Source: Mucilaginibacter sp. (GTDB taxonomy: Bacteria; Bacteroidota; Bacteroidia; Sphingobacteriales; Sphingobacteriaceae). From it: DNA of 64,000 nt. Position 1 is the first letter of the stretch. Every line of letters begins with the position of its first letter. Positions 54,734 to 63,934 of the stretch are shown in pieces. The stretch spans positions 47,883-111,882 of the forward strand of contig JARLHA010000069.1 of NCBI GenBank assembly GCA_031292485.1, in the 5' to 3' direction. The position numbers and the translations under genes were made by a program. The notes beneath the pieces are model-generated. The model worked only from the letters and a program-made list of their open reading frames with translations. It did no database searches and was not told where the DNA came from.

Positions 54734-55390
54734 TTAATTATAGTCGATAACCAGCAGATCCTCCACTGCCATTACGCCGGGCGCCGACCAGGCTGCCCTT
54801 TCAGCGGAGTCTTTTTCGATCCGCGAACGGGTTTTTCCTTTTAAGATAACCTTGTTGCCAAGGGTTTCCACTTTTATATTGTTTGCTTCAAAGTCCGCAT
54901 TTCGTTCAAGTGCCTTCCTGATGTTTTCTTTTACCACATTGGTGTTTACCCTGGGTTTTACGGCAATAAGGTTGCTGACACCTTTTACCCCTTTAAGAAA
55001 CCGGATTGCATTAAATGCTGATTCTTTCTGGAAATTCCAATCTACTTCGCCTTCAAGGTAAACCCAACCCTCCGTAACTTTCACCCTGATCTGTTCGTCG
55101 GGGATAGTAGTATGCCACTTTAATGTTCTTACAATGTTTTCAGCAATTTCATTATCGGGCAATTTTTCGCTTGCCAGGAAACGAACTTCAAGTTCTTCTG
55201 CCACAGCCTGTACGCCCTTTACGCGCCAGGCGGCGTTTTCTGCGGCAATTTTTTTAGCGTAATTATCAACGTAGCCGCTAAGGGTAACAACCCCGTTATG
55301 TACGGCAACACCAATTTCGCTTGGGTTAAGAACAGGCTCCCATTTGAGCTCATCCATAACGTTTTTCTGGATCTCTGAATCTGCTTTCAT
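54734..55390 (-). CDS. triple BON-domain protein
   Basis: The 218-residue protein has three BON domains (each with the pattern VxNGxVxLxGxVxxxxxKxxAexxAxxxxGV: ~5-70, ~78-145, ~148-215) and no signal peptide, so it is probably cytoplasmic, resembling OsmY-like or YgaU-like stress proteins. BON domains bind lipids or membranes, and some bind potassium. It is preceded by tandem-box promoter 6. Confidence 0.9.
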   Translation of the reverse strand: MKADSEIQKNVMDELKWEPVLNPSEIGVAVHNGVVTLSGYVDNYAKKIAAENAAWRVKGVQAVAEELEVRFLASEKLPDNEIAENIVRTLKWHTTIPDEQIRVKVTEGWVYLEGEVDWNFQKESAFNAIRFLKGVKGVSNLIAVKPRVNTNVVKENIRKALERNADFEANNIKVETLGNKVILKGKTRSRIEKDSAERAAWSAPGVMAVEDLLVIDYN

Positions 55391-55418
55391 ATTGGTAATG
55401 ATTAATGATTTGACTGCT

Positions 55419-55484
55419 CAAAATTCCTCATTACGTGGGTGAATTAAAATGATAGTGGTCACATAACTAACTGATATTAAGCAT
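55419..55484 (-). promoter_or_regulatory. tandem-box promoter 6 (BON protein)
   Basis: On the minus strand: distal ATGCTTAATATCAG (55484-55471, 8 of 10 key bases) and proximal GTGACCACTATCAT (55462-55449, full match), centres 22 bp apart. After exactly 22 bp comes GAATTTTG (55426-55419). Confidence 0.83.
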
Positions 55485-55608
55485 ACTTATAGTTGTTTTG
55501 TATGACAATAAATGCCAGTTGAAATTACCCTATAACAATGATTTTCAGACGCATCGTTATAAAAGCGTAGTTGTTAGGCGTTGGCTGATTTTGTGATAAT
55601 AAAAAAAA

Positions 55609-56628
55609 TTATTTTAAAGAAAGCTCTTTAGCCTTAAGGCTATCCTGGAGTTTTTGTTTCGTTTTCTGTTTTTCCAGGTTTTTAAAATACCCGCGCAACA
55701 GGAAATTATGTTTTAAGGCTTCCATATCCTGGTTAAAATTATCGGTGCCTTTTTTTACATTTTCCATGCTTGTGCCCAGGTTTTTTGCCAGGGTTGAGTC
55801 TTTCAGTAACATGTGCAGCGTTCCGCTTCCGTTGTTCAGGCTGCCGTTTAAATTTTTTACCATTTCATTAAGCCGGACGGTTAAATTATTCACGTTGTTA
55901 CCTGCTGATTTGATCCTGGCTACAGCTTCTTTTACATTACCTGCCATTGCTGTATCAGCAAGTAAAAGTCCGGCGGTTCCCTTTCCCTGCTTTATGTGAG
56001 TTACCAGCTGGTTAAGGCCTTTTGTCATCTCATTGGCATTGGCACTTGCTTTGCTTATATTTCGCAGGGTTATTTTAGCATTGTTTACTACGCCCTCATC
56101 ATTAAGTAATTCCCAGATAGCAGAATTATTGAGTTTGGTGACGGCCGTTTTTAAGCCTTCTGAGATCGCGGCGATATTATTGTTCGATTGGGATAAAGTT
56201 TGCAGCATCTCATCAGTATTGATCGTTTTTCGACTTGCCAGTTCATCCCCGTCCTTTACCCTCCGTCCGGGCACTTTTGGAGGCGTAATATTAACTACTT
56301 TTTCGCCCATTAAACCTTCGGTACCTATTGAGGCCAGCGCATTTTCCTTTATAAAGGGTTTTACTTTATCATCGATCGTTAGGAGCACTTCGATGGTGGA
56401 GTCATTAACTATCTCAATGTTTTTTACCGTACCGGCCTGTATGCCTGCAAATAAAACATTATCGCCCTCAATTAGTCCGCTTGTATTGGAAAAGCGAACC
56501 TTCAGTTGAAAATTGGCCCCAAACAGGTTCTGGTTTTTGCCAATCATATAAAAACTAAATATCAGCGCCAATAGTCCTATTGTCACAAATAATCCGAGTT
56601 TAGCATTATTTTCTACCTGGTTTGCCAT
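55609..56628 (-). CDS. MlaD/MCE-domain lipid transport protein
   Basis: The 339-residue protein has one N-terminal membrane helix (LGLFVTIGLLALIFSFYMIG), an MCE domain (~38-118: LKVRFSNTSGLIEGDNVLFAGIQAG spread over its strands) and a long helical tail. It forms the periplasmic substrate-carrying ring of an Mla-type phospholipid ABC transporter with the ATPase (6 bp upstream) and permease genes. Confidence 0.9.
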   Translation of the reverse strand: MANQVENNAKLGLFVTIGLLALIFSFYMIGKNQNLFGANFQLKVRFSNTSGLIEGDNVLFAGIQAGTVKNIEIVNDSTIEVLLTIDDKVKPFIKENALASIGTEGLMGEKVVNITPPKVPGRRVKDGDELASRKTINTDEMLQTLSQSNNNIAAISEGLKTAVTKLNNSAIWELLNDEGVVNNAKITLRNISKASANANEMTKGLNQLVTHIKQGKGTAGLLLADTAMAGNVKEAVARIKSAGNNVNNLTVRLNEMVKNLNGSLNNGSGTLHMLLKDSTLAKNLGTSMENVKKGTDNFNQDMEALKHNFLLRGYFKNLEKQKTKQKLQDSLKAKELSLK

Positions 56629-56634
56629 TTTAAA

Positions 56635-57411
56635 TTATTCAAAAAACTGTTTTACATTTTTATCAGCCGACATGTGAAGCTCCTCATAGGTGCCATCGGT
56701 ATAACATTTCCCATCCAAAAGCAAAACCACCCTGTCCGCTGTGTTTTTAACACAATTCATATCATGCGAAATGATAATGGATGATGCTTTATATTTCTTT
56801 TGTAACTTAACGATCAGCTTATCAATTTCTCTTGCCGTTACCGGGTCGAGTCCTGTTGTTGGTTCGTCATATAAAATAATTTCAGGCTTCAGGATCATTG
56901 TTCTGGCAAGGGCAATGCGCTTTGCCATGCCGCCCGAAAGCTCCGCCGGCATCATATCGGCGGTATTCGGTAATCCCACATTTTCAAGGGCTTCCTTTAC
57001 CAAATTATCAATATCATGCTGGGTAACTTCAATCCAGTGCCTGCGTAATGAAAATTCAAGATTCTCCCGCACAGTCATTGAGTCATACAGCGCGTTGCTT
57101 TGAAACAGGAAACCTACTTTCGTTCTTATACGGTCAAGGTCCTCGTGATTCAATTCAGGCACGTTGTCGCCAAAAACCAGGATGCTGCCGCTATCGGGTT
57201 TTAATAACCCGATAATACATTTTATCAATACTGATTTGCCCGCACCCGACTTTCCCAATACAACTACATTTTCATCCCGGTGTACCGTTAAGTTAAAATC
57301 ATCCAATACCATATTATCGCCGAAGGCCTTACATAGGTTTTCGATAACAATAACAGCTTCATTTTTACTGCCGGTATTTGATGCGTTAACTGCCGTTTTC
57401 ATATCAATCAA
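56635..57411 (-). CDS. MlaF-type ABC ATP-binding protein
   Basis: Walker A GKSGAGKSV, signature LSGGMAKRIALAR and Walker B IILYDEPTTGLDP identify the MlaF class. Start could be 57411 or 57402 (second Met). It overlaps the permease gene by 4 bp. It drives lipid transport between inner and outer membranes. Direction cannot be read from sequence. Confidence 0.92.
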   Translation of the reverse strand: MIDMKTAVNASNTGSKNEAVIVIENLCKAFGDNMVLDDFNLTVHRDENVVVLGKSGAGKSVLIKCIIGLLKPDSGSILVFGDNVPELNHEDLDRIRTKVGFLFQSNALYDSMTVRENLEFSLRRHWIEVTQHDIDNLVKEALENVGLPNTADMMPAELSGGMAKRIALARTMILKPEIILYDEPTTGLDPVTAREIDKLIVKLQKKYKASSIIISHDMNCVKNTADRVVLLLDGKCYTDGTYEELHMSADKNVKQFFE

Positions 57412-58178
57412 TTTAAACCGAACAGGTCGGTGATCTGAACTGCAAGCAAGTCAATAATAAATATCAATACAGAAGCCAGCACCACGGCAGAATTTGCCGA
57501 ACTGCCAACACCACGGGTACCCTTGTTTGAAAAATAACCTTTATAGCAGCCGATGATGCCTACCGCAAAACCAAAGAAAAATGTCTTAATCACTGCGGGC
57601 ATCAGATCACTATAGGCCAGGCTATGGAATATATCGTTAAAGAAAAGGTGAAAACTGGTTACCGACTTGATATTCACCCCGATATAGGCCCCAAATAACG
57701 AAAATGCATCACCCAAAATAGTTAATATAGGCAGCATTAAAGTGGTGGCGACCACCCTTGTGGCAACCAGGTATTTAAAAGGATTGGTACCGGCAACCTC
57801 CATGGCGTCTATCTGTTCGGTTACTTTCATGGATCCTAGTTCAGCTCCAATACTGCTCCCGATTTTCCCGGCGAAGATCAATCCTGTTATTACAGGGCCT
57901 ATCTCTCTAACAATCGCAATACCCACCATTACCGGCAGCTCCGTGGCCACCCCGTAGGTCACCATTGATGGCCTTAACTGCATAGTGAGTACCAAACCCA
58001 TTATAAAACCGGTAAGGCCTACCAGCGGAAGGGAATTATAACCAATAAAATAACATTGGGCCAGCAGTTCCTTTATCTCATAACGCGGTTTCATACCGAC
58101 GGTAAAAAAATTCCCTGCAAACCTGGCAATGTTGCCGGTTTGGTTAAAATATTCACGCATTTTTACGAAGAAATCCAT
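57408..58178 (-). CDS. MlaE-type ABC permease
   Basis: The 256-residue integral membrane protein shows the MlaE signature (PRYEIKELLAQCYFIGYNSLPLVGLTGF at the start of the core; GAELGSMKVTEQIDAMEV, the EQIDALxxLGxxP-type motif, at ~135-155). First of the three Mla genes, 26 bp after the beta-CASP hydrolase gene. Confidence 0.92.
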   Translation of the reverse strand: MDFFVKMREYFNQTGNIARFAGNFFTVGMKPRYEIKELLAQCYFIGYNSLPLVGLTGFIMGLVLTMQLRPSMVTYGVATELPVMVGIAIVREIGPVITGLIFAGKIGSSIGAELGSMKVTEQIDAMEVAGTNPFKYLVATRVVATTLMLPILTILGDAFSLFGAYIGVNIKSVTSFHLFFNDIFHSLAYSDLMPAVIKTFFFGFAVGIIGCYKGYFSNKGTRGVGSSANSAVVLASVLIFIIDLLAVQITDLFGLN

Positions 58179-58204
58179 TTGTTTAAGTTAAGGCATCATC
58201 GCTA

Positions 58205-59656
58205 TTAATTTAAGACCCCGGCTGTTTGCGATGCAGCGGAATCTGTCAATGCAAAAAGAAATTCCTTTTTTCCTTCTTTCAATATCGTTGCTTTTAAGTT
58301 CAGTTCATCTTTAATTTTTACCCTCAGCGCTTCCTGTGCGCATGGTTCGCCGTGTACCAGGTAAACTCTTGAAGGGAGCGTTTTGAAATTTTTCAGCCAG
58401 CTGATCAATTCTGCCTGATCAGCATGGGCCGATAAACCACCAATCTCTTTCACCCTTGCTAACGCGGGATAATAATGGCCATGGATCTTTATTTCGTGAG
58501 TTTGATTTAACAACGATCTGCCGCGCGTTCCCTCAGCCTGGAAACCGATGATCAGAATGGTGTTTTTTGAATCGGTAATGTAATGTTTAAGGTATTCAAG
58601 TACCCGGCCGCCGGTAAGCATCCCGCTGGCCGCCAAAATAATTTTACTGCCTTTTTGTTTAATAATTTTCTCAGTACCCGTATAATCTTCGTTAATGGTA
58701 ATGCCGCTGAACATTTGTGCGCATTCCTTTTCAGGGATGGTTATCCAATCCGGGTATTTCAGCAGATCCCGGCTTGCCGAGGCTGCCATAGGGCTGTCTA
58801 AAAAAACAGGAATAGCCGGCGGGATTCTTTTTTGTTTTTTCAACCGGTACAATATGTGCATGATTTCCTGTGCACGCCCGACAGCAAAGCTGGGGATCAG
58901 GATATTTCCCCGCCTGAAAATAGTGTCATTTATCAGGAAAGCCAGTTCGTCGGCAGGATCATCTTTATCATGCAGCCTGTCGCCATAGGTTGATTCCATT
59001 ACTACAAAATCAGCCGTATCTGAATGAGCGGGAGGTGGCAACAATTCGGAATGCTTCCGGCCGATATCTCCCGAAAAAACTATTTTCTTCCCGTAACAAT
59101 TAATTAGTAAGGAGCAGGCGCCGGGGATATGCCCCGCGACAGAAAACCTGAAATTGATCTGATCATTTAAAACGTAATTTTTTTCAGCGTCAACAGGCAC
59201 AAAATAGCGTAGCGAAGCTTCCACATCTGCAATGGTATATAAGGGCAGTGCCGGAGCATGCTTTGTATAACCGCGTTCGTTTGCTTTCCGGGCATCTTCT
59301 TCCTGTAGTTTGGCGCTATCGCGTAAAATAAGCTCGGTAAGGTCGCGGGTTGGCCTGCTCATATAAATTTTACCCCTGTAACCGTTTCTTATCAATAAGG
59401 GGATGTAGCCGCAATGGTCAAGGTGTGCGTGCGTAATAATCAGCGCGTCAATAGCCGAAGCTTTAACCGCTAATGGTTGCCAGTTTTTTTCCCGTACCGA
59501 TTTTATTCCCTGGTATAAACCGCAATCCACCATTATGGTCAAATCCGGTGTCCTTAATAAATGCTTTGAACCGGTAACAGTTTCTGCAGCGCCAAGGGAT
59601 TGGATATAAATTGCTTTATTATCCCCAAAAGTCATTTCATGTGGATCGGCGTTCAT
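58205..59656 (-). CDS. MBL-fold beta-CASP hydrolase (RNA-processing type)
   Basis: The 483-residue protein has metallo-beta-lactamase motif II (H76xH78xD80H81), HIPGACSLL, GDIGR and the beta-CASP motifs (SFAVGRAQEI, ASGMLTGGR, HGHYYPA, LSAHADQAELISW) followed by VHGEP. This places it with COG1236 YSH1/CPSF-like exonucleases. RNA 3' processing or decay is likely. Why it is co-transcribed with a lipid transporter is unclear. Confidence 0.9.
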   Translation of the reverse strand: MNADPHEMTFGDNKAIYIQSLGAAETVTGSKHLLRTPDLTIMVDCGLYQGIKSVREKNWQPLAVKASAIDALIITHAHLDHCGYIPLLIRNGYRGKIYMSRPTRDLTELILRDSAKLQEEDARKANERGYTKHAPALPLYTIADVEASLRYFVPVDAEKNYVLNDQINFRFSVAGHIPGACSLLINCYGKKIVFSGDIGRKHSELLPPPAHSDTADFVVMESTYGDRLHDKDDPADELAFLINDTIFRRGNILIPSFAVGRAQEIMHILYRLKKQKRIPPAIPVFLDSPMAASASRDLLKYPDWITIPEKECAQMFSGITINEDYTGTEKIIKQKGSKIILAASGMLTGGRVLEYLKHYITDSKNTILIIGFQAEGTRGRSLLNQTHEIKIHGHYYPALARVKEIGGLSAHADQAELISWLKNFKTLPSRVYLVHGEPCAQEALRVKIKDELNLKATILKEGKKEFLFALTDSAASQTAGVLN

Positions 59657-59682
59657 GGTAAATTATCTTTAATCGCGTTTTA

Positions 59683-60063
59683 TTACATCCATTGAGCCGC
59701 AAAGCGGTTAAACTCGTGCCTTAATTCATTGAAGATTTTTTCCTCGGTAACAAACTGTTCATATAAATACTCATTTTCAGTAAAGTTACTTTCCCCAAAA
59801 AAACCAGATGTCGTAACTACCTCTTCTTCGATGTGTTTAAGGTTTTTACGCAGATCATGCTGCAGGTCGTTAATATACCGTTGATGAATAATAAACTGGT
59901 TTTGAAAGTGATCAACCTTTTCTAAAACTTCAGTGTTGGTGTTATCGGCCGCTATTTCATCAAGCCTTTCCTGTAAAATAGTGAGCTCCTGGCTGTAAAA
60001 TTCCAGACCCCTTAAGGCGTCGTTATGCAAATCAGTGATATGCTTAATATTTATCTGTTTCAT
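59683..60063 (-). CDS. hypothetical all-helical protein
   Basis: The ATG at 60063 (MKQINIKHITDLHNDALRGL) is preferred, since the extension to 60111 is unlike the rest. The 126-residue protein is fully helical with heptad-like spacing (LTILQERLDEIA; HFQNQFIIHQRYINDLQHDL), no membrane part. First gene of a leftward unit with the beta-CASP hydrolase and mla genes. Divergent from ppsA across the tandem-box promoter 7 region. Confidence 0.75.
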   Translation of the reverse strand: MKQINIKHITDLHNDALRGLEFYSQELTILQERLDEIAADNTNTEVLEKVDHFQNQFIIHQRYINDLQHDLRKNLKHIEEEVVTTSGFFGESNFTENEYLYEQFVTEEKIFNELRHEFNRFAAQWM

Positions 60064-60184
60064 ATTACAAGAATATCTTATATCCAGGCTGCTGCCAATG
60101 ACAGGGAACACTATAAATTATGATTTCGCTCACTATTCATTACCATGAAATATGTGAAATCGAACCGATTTTAAATCCCTGAAA

Positions 60185-60250
60185 GTGATACATATCATGC
60201 CTTTTGCTGATTTACATCATGTAAGCGGGGAGCTGTTCAAGGTAGTTTTG
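60185..60250 (+). promoter_or_regulatory. tandem-box promoter 7 (PEP synthase)
   Basis: GTGATACATATCAT (60185-60198) and CTGATTTACATCAT (60207-60220), centres 22 bp apart. After exactly 22 bp comes a perfect -7 element TAGTTTTG (60243-60250). The cleanest example of the set. Confidence 0.9.
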
Positions 60251-60312
60251 TATAATGATTTTAAATAGATATCGGTAACCTTCAATAGTTGTTTTTTTTT
60301 AAAAGGATCGTT

Positions 60313-62727
60313 ATGAAAAAGTTTATAAAAAAATTCGATGAGATCAGCATGGAAGATATTGCCGAAGTTGGCGGCAAAAATGCTTCGCTGGGCGAAATGT
60401 TTGTTCATTTAAACCCATTGGGCGTACATGTGCCGGATGGGTTTGCTATAACGGTTTCGGCATACCGTTACTTTATAAAATACAATAAGATTGAGGAAGA
60501 ACTGAATAAATTGATGCTGGAGTTGAATAAAGAAACTTACGAAAACCTGGCTGCAACAGGAGCGAAGGCAAGGCAAGCCATTATGAATTCGGATCTGCCG
60601 GCCGACCTGGCAAATGAAATTATCGACGCTTACAATTTTCTCTTCAAAAATATACAACAGGAAGTTGCCGTACGGAGCAGCGCTACTGCCGAAGATTTAC
60701 CCAATGCGAGTTTTGCCGGTCAGCATGAATCCTTTTTGAATATAAAAGGAAGCGAGGCCCTGCTGAATGCAGTAAGGCAATGCTTTGCGTCCTTATATAC
60801 AGACCGGGCTATTAAATACCGTGAAGACCTCGGTTTCGAACATAATAAAGTATTTCTATCGGTAGGTGTTCAGCACATGATCAGGGCCGATAAGGGCTGT
60901 TCCGGCGTCGGATTTACACTTGAGCCTGAATCTGGTTTCAGGGATGTGGTGCACCTGGCAGGTGTTTGGGGCCTGGGCGAAAATATTGTACAGGGTACAG
61001 TTACGCCGGATGAATTCCTGGTTTTTAAGCCAACCTTAAAATTAAAAAAGAATGCCATCATCCAGAAAAACCTGGGCACTAAAAACAAGATGATGGTTTA
61101 TGCCGATAAGGCCGAAAAAGGTAGTTCAACCATCAATAAAGACACTCCCTGGGAATTGAGGGAAAAATTTGTACTGAAAGATAATGAGGTGGAAAAGCTC
61201 GCTGATTGGGCGCTGTTAATTGAAGATCACTATAAAAAGCCCATGGATTTTGAATGGGCAAAGGATGGTTTAAACCATCAGTTGTACATCATTCAGGCCA
61301 GGCCCGAGACAGTTCACAGCCAGGAAAAAGTCCCTGAAGTTAAGGCCTACCAGGTATTGGAAAAAGGGGCTGTCATCACAACAGGCGAAGCAGTTGGTGG
61401 AAAGATAACTTGTGGTTATGCACGGATATTGAGGTCGCCCGAAGAAGCCGATAAGCTCAATTCAGGGGATATTTTAGTAACTGATACCACCAGCCCCGAC
61501 TGGGACCCTATTCTGAAAAAAGTAGCCGGAATTGTAACCAATAAAGGAGGCCGGACAAGCCATGCCGCCATCATAGCCAGAGAACTGGGGGTGGTAGCCA
61601 TAGTGGGCACCGGCGATGGTACGGTAGCTATAAAAGATGGCGAGTTGATCACCCTGAGTTGCGCGGAAGGCAAAACAGCGAATGTATACCGTGGTAAACT
61701 GATATGGAAGGAAACGATTACTGATACCAGCAAAATAAAATTGCCTGACGGGGTAATGGCGCAGCTGATCATCGGCGATCCGGAAAAAGCTTTTCAGCTG
61801 TCGATGTACCCCAATCATGGCGTTGGGTTGATGCGGCTGGAGTTTATCATCAGCAATTCAGTTAAAGTTCACCCAATGGCTTTAATTGATTTTAAAACGG
61901 TGAAGGATGATGCTGAACGGTTAGAAATAAGGAATCTTACTGTTAATTATCCTGATAAAGAAAAATATTTTGTTGACAAACTGTCACAGGGAGTTGCCAC
62001 CATTGCTGCTGCTTTTTACCCGAAAGAAGTAATTGTAAGGATGAGCGATTTCAAAAGCAACGAATATGCAGGTTTGGTTGGCGGCAAATACTTTGAGCCG
62101 AAAGAAGAAAACCCGATGATCGGTTTCAGGGGGGCATCAAGATATTATCACGAACGGTATAAGGAGGGTTTCAGGCTTGAATGTGAGGCCATGAAGGTGG
62201 TGCGGGATGATATGGGCCTTACCAATGTTAAATTGATGATCCCGTTTTGCCGCACCGTTGCCGAAGGTAAAAAGGTTGTTGCGCTGATGCGTGAGTATGG
62301 CCTTCAACAGGGAAAAAATGGCCTGGAGATTTTTGTAATGGCCGAAATTCCGTCAAATGTGTTACTGGCAGACGAGTTTGCGAAAGTTTTTGATGGTTTC
62401 TCCATCGGCTCGAACGACCTTACCCAATTAACCCTTGGTATCGACCGCGACTCGGCCCTGGTAGCCGACCTGTTTGATGAGCAAAACGAAGCAAGCAAAC
62501 AGTTAATCACCAGGATGATCCAACGGGCAAATGCACTTCACAAAAAAGTAGGCTTATGCGGGCAGGCGCCAAGCGATTCTCCGGAGTTTACGCAAATGCT
62601 GGTTGAAGCCGGTATTAACAGCATCGCTTTTAATGCCGATGCACTTTTCAGGGGAATTGAAAATATAAATGAGGCGCTGGCTAAATGTATAAAAGAACCG
62701 GCCCTTGAACATGAATTACTTATTTAA
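60313..62727 (+). CDS. ppsA: phosphoenolpyruvate synthase
   Basis: The ATG at 60313 (MKKFIKKFDEISMEDIAEVG) matches family starts better than 60289. The ATP-grasp domain begins GGKNASLGEM. The phospho-His is about H417 in GGRTSHAAIIARELG, and the C-terminal PEP-utilising barrel carries GLCGQAPS (C749). About 804 residues, as usual for PpsA. It converts pyruvate and ATP to PEP for gluconeogenesis. First gene of a ppsA-hdeD-PAS operon behind tandem-box promoter 7. Confidence 0.92.
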   Translation: MKKFIKKFDEISMEDIAEVGGKNASLGEMFVHLNPLGVHVPDGFAITVSAYRYFIKYNKIEEELNKLMLELNKETYENLAATGAKARQAIMNSDLPADLANEIIDAYNFLFKNIQQEVAVRSSATAEDLPNASFAGQHESFLNIKGSEALLNAVRQCFASLYTDRAIKYREDLGFEHNKVFLSVGVQHMIRADKGCSGVGFTLEPESGFRDVVHLAGVWGLGENIVQGTVTPDEFLVFKPTLKLKKNAIIQKNLGTKNKMMVYADKAEKGSSTINKDTPWELREKFVLKDNEVEKLADWALLIEDHYKKPMDFEWAKDGLNHQLYIIQARPETVHSQEKVPEVKAYQVLEKGAVITTGEAVGGKITCGYARILRSPEEADKLNSGDILVTDTTSPDWDPILKKVAGIVTNKGGRTSHAAIIARELGVVAIVGTGDGTVAIKDGELITLSCAEGKTANVYRGKLIWKETITDTSKIKLPDGVMAQLIIGDPEKAFQLSMYPNHGVGLMRLEFIISNSVKVHPMALIDFKTVKDDAERLEIRNLTVNYPDKEKYFVDKLSQGVATIAAAFYPKEVIVRMSDFKSNEYAGLVGGKYFEPKEENPMIGFRGASRYYHERYKEGFRLECEAMKVVRDDMGLTNVKLMIPFCRTVAEGKKVVALMREYGLQQGKNGLEIFVMAEIPSNVLLADEFAKVFDGFSIGSNDLTQLTLGIDRDSALVADLFDEQNEASKQLITRMIQRANALHKKVGLCGQAPSDSPEFTQMLVEAGINSIAFNADALFRGIENINEALAKCIKEPALEHELLI

Positions 62728-62748
62728 TGAATTTAAATTTTAAAAGAA

Positions 62749-63315
62749 ATGACAACTATTATTTATAAAACATATAAAAGCGCCATCTCGCATTGGTGGT
62801 TGATTTTATTGGCGGGTATGGTGTTGATCGGTTTGGGCGTTTGGATAATAGCTTCACCATTTCAATCATTTTTATCGCTCAGCAAAATATTTGCTATGGG
62901 GATTTTTGCAACAGGTGTTTTTGAGCTTGTTTTTGCTTTAAATAACCATAAAAGTATTGAAGCCTGGGGATGGACGCTTGTTAGCGGGTTGGTAGACCTG
63001 TTTGTTGGCGGGTACCTGTTTTTGTACCCGTTGATTACCATGGTTATTCTGCCGGTTATTATTGGTTTTTGGATGCTTTTCAGGGGTGTTTTTGCTATCG
63101 GCAATTCCATTGATATGAGGGCCTATGGTTTCCTTGATTGGCGGTGGTTATTAACGTCGGCCATTTTTGTGATCCTTTTGGCCTGCCTTATTTTAGGCAA
63201 CCTGGCTTTTGGTGTTGTTAACACCATTATCTGGACAGGACTGGCATTTATATTCGCCGGAATATTTCGTATCCATCTCTCCATAAAGCTTCGGAAGTTA
63301 AAACATGATTTTTAA
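62749..63315 (+). CDS. HdeD family (DUF308) membrane protein
   Basis: The 188-residue protein has six helices in three pairs, with the duplicated DUF308 pattern (GVWIIASPFQSFLSLSKIFAMGI and IIGFWMLFRGVFAIG regions). HdeD homologues are linked to acid resistance at high cell density. It starts 21 bp after ppsA in the same operon. Confidence 0.88.
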   Translation: MTTIIYKTYKSAISHWWLILLAGMVLIGLGVWIIASPFQSFLSLSKIFAMGIFATGVFELVFALNNHKSIEAWGWTLVSGLVDLFVGGYLFLYPLITMVILPVIIGFWMLFRGVFAIGNSIDMRAYGFLDWRWLLTSAIFVILLACLILGNLAFGVVNTIIWTGLAFIFAGIFRIHLSIKLRKLKHDF

Positions 63316-63350
63316 CATCCATTAACTTAAAAGAAAAGAATGTTTTTTGA

Positions 63351-63914
63351 ATGAAAGGAAAACCGAAAATGGATTGGAATAGCATGATTACAGCGTTTGA
63401 TGCAAAGCAAAACTTACTCCATTCATTAAATGCATATCAAAAGGCTGTAAATGCCGCCGCGATCGTTTCTATCACAGACAAAGGCGGGAAGATTTTATAT
63501 GTAAATGATCTTTTTTGTGAAATTTCGAAGTATACCCGCAAAGAATTATTGGGTAAAAATCATCGTATAATTAATAGCGGCTTTCATTCTACTGATTTTT
63601 TCAAAGGCTTATGGAAGGATATTATAAGCGGAAAAGTATGGCACGGAGAAATTAAAAACAAGGCTAAAGATGGCAGCTATTATTGGGTAGATACGACAAT
63701 TTCGCCGATTTTTAACGATAACGGAGATGTAGTTCAATATCTCTCTATAAGAACACTGATTACAGAAAGAAAGACTCTTGAACAGGAAAAAGAAAGGTTG
63801 CTTGGCGACCTTACCAATAAGTATAATGATATGATGCAATTTAATTATATTGTATCGCATAATAGAATAAGGCGTTTGGATGTTGCTAATATTTTTAGTA
63901 TATTTAACCTGTAA
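63351..63914 (+). pseudogene. PAS sensor kinase fragment cut short
   Basis: One PAS domain (~25-150: NHRIINSGFHSTDFFKGLWK and KDGSYYWVDTTISPI) and a coiled coil lead into the start of a kinase dimerisation domain (QFNYIVSHN at 63837-63863). The usual continuation LRAPVANI... is replaced by RIRRLD, then VANIFSIFNL and a stop. No HATPase follows, and a transposase gene begins 21 bp later. The kinase is therefore probably broken by an insertion or frameshift. If the product is stable it is a PAS-only protein. Confidence 0.65.
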
Positions 63915-63934
63915 ATACAAAACGCCATAAAAAT

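Noticed and set aside
60064..60184. Tandem boxes of promoter 7 also serving the leftward hypothetical/beta-CASP/mla unit
   Set aside because: At the 22-bp distance on the minus strand the sequence is CGATTTCA, a poor -7 match. At 21 bp only 6 of 8 positions fit. Not strong enough to claim bidirectional control.
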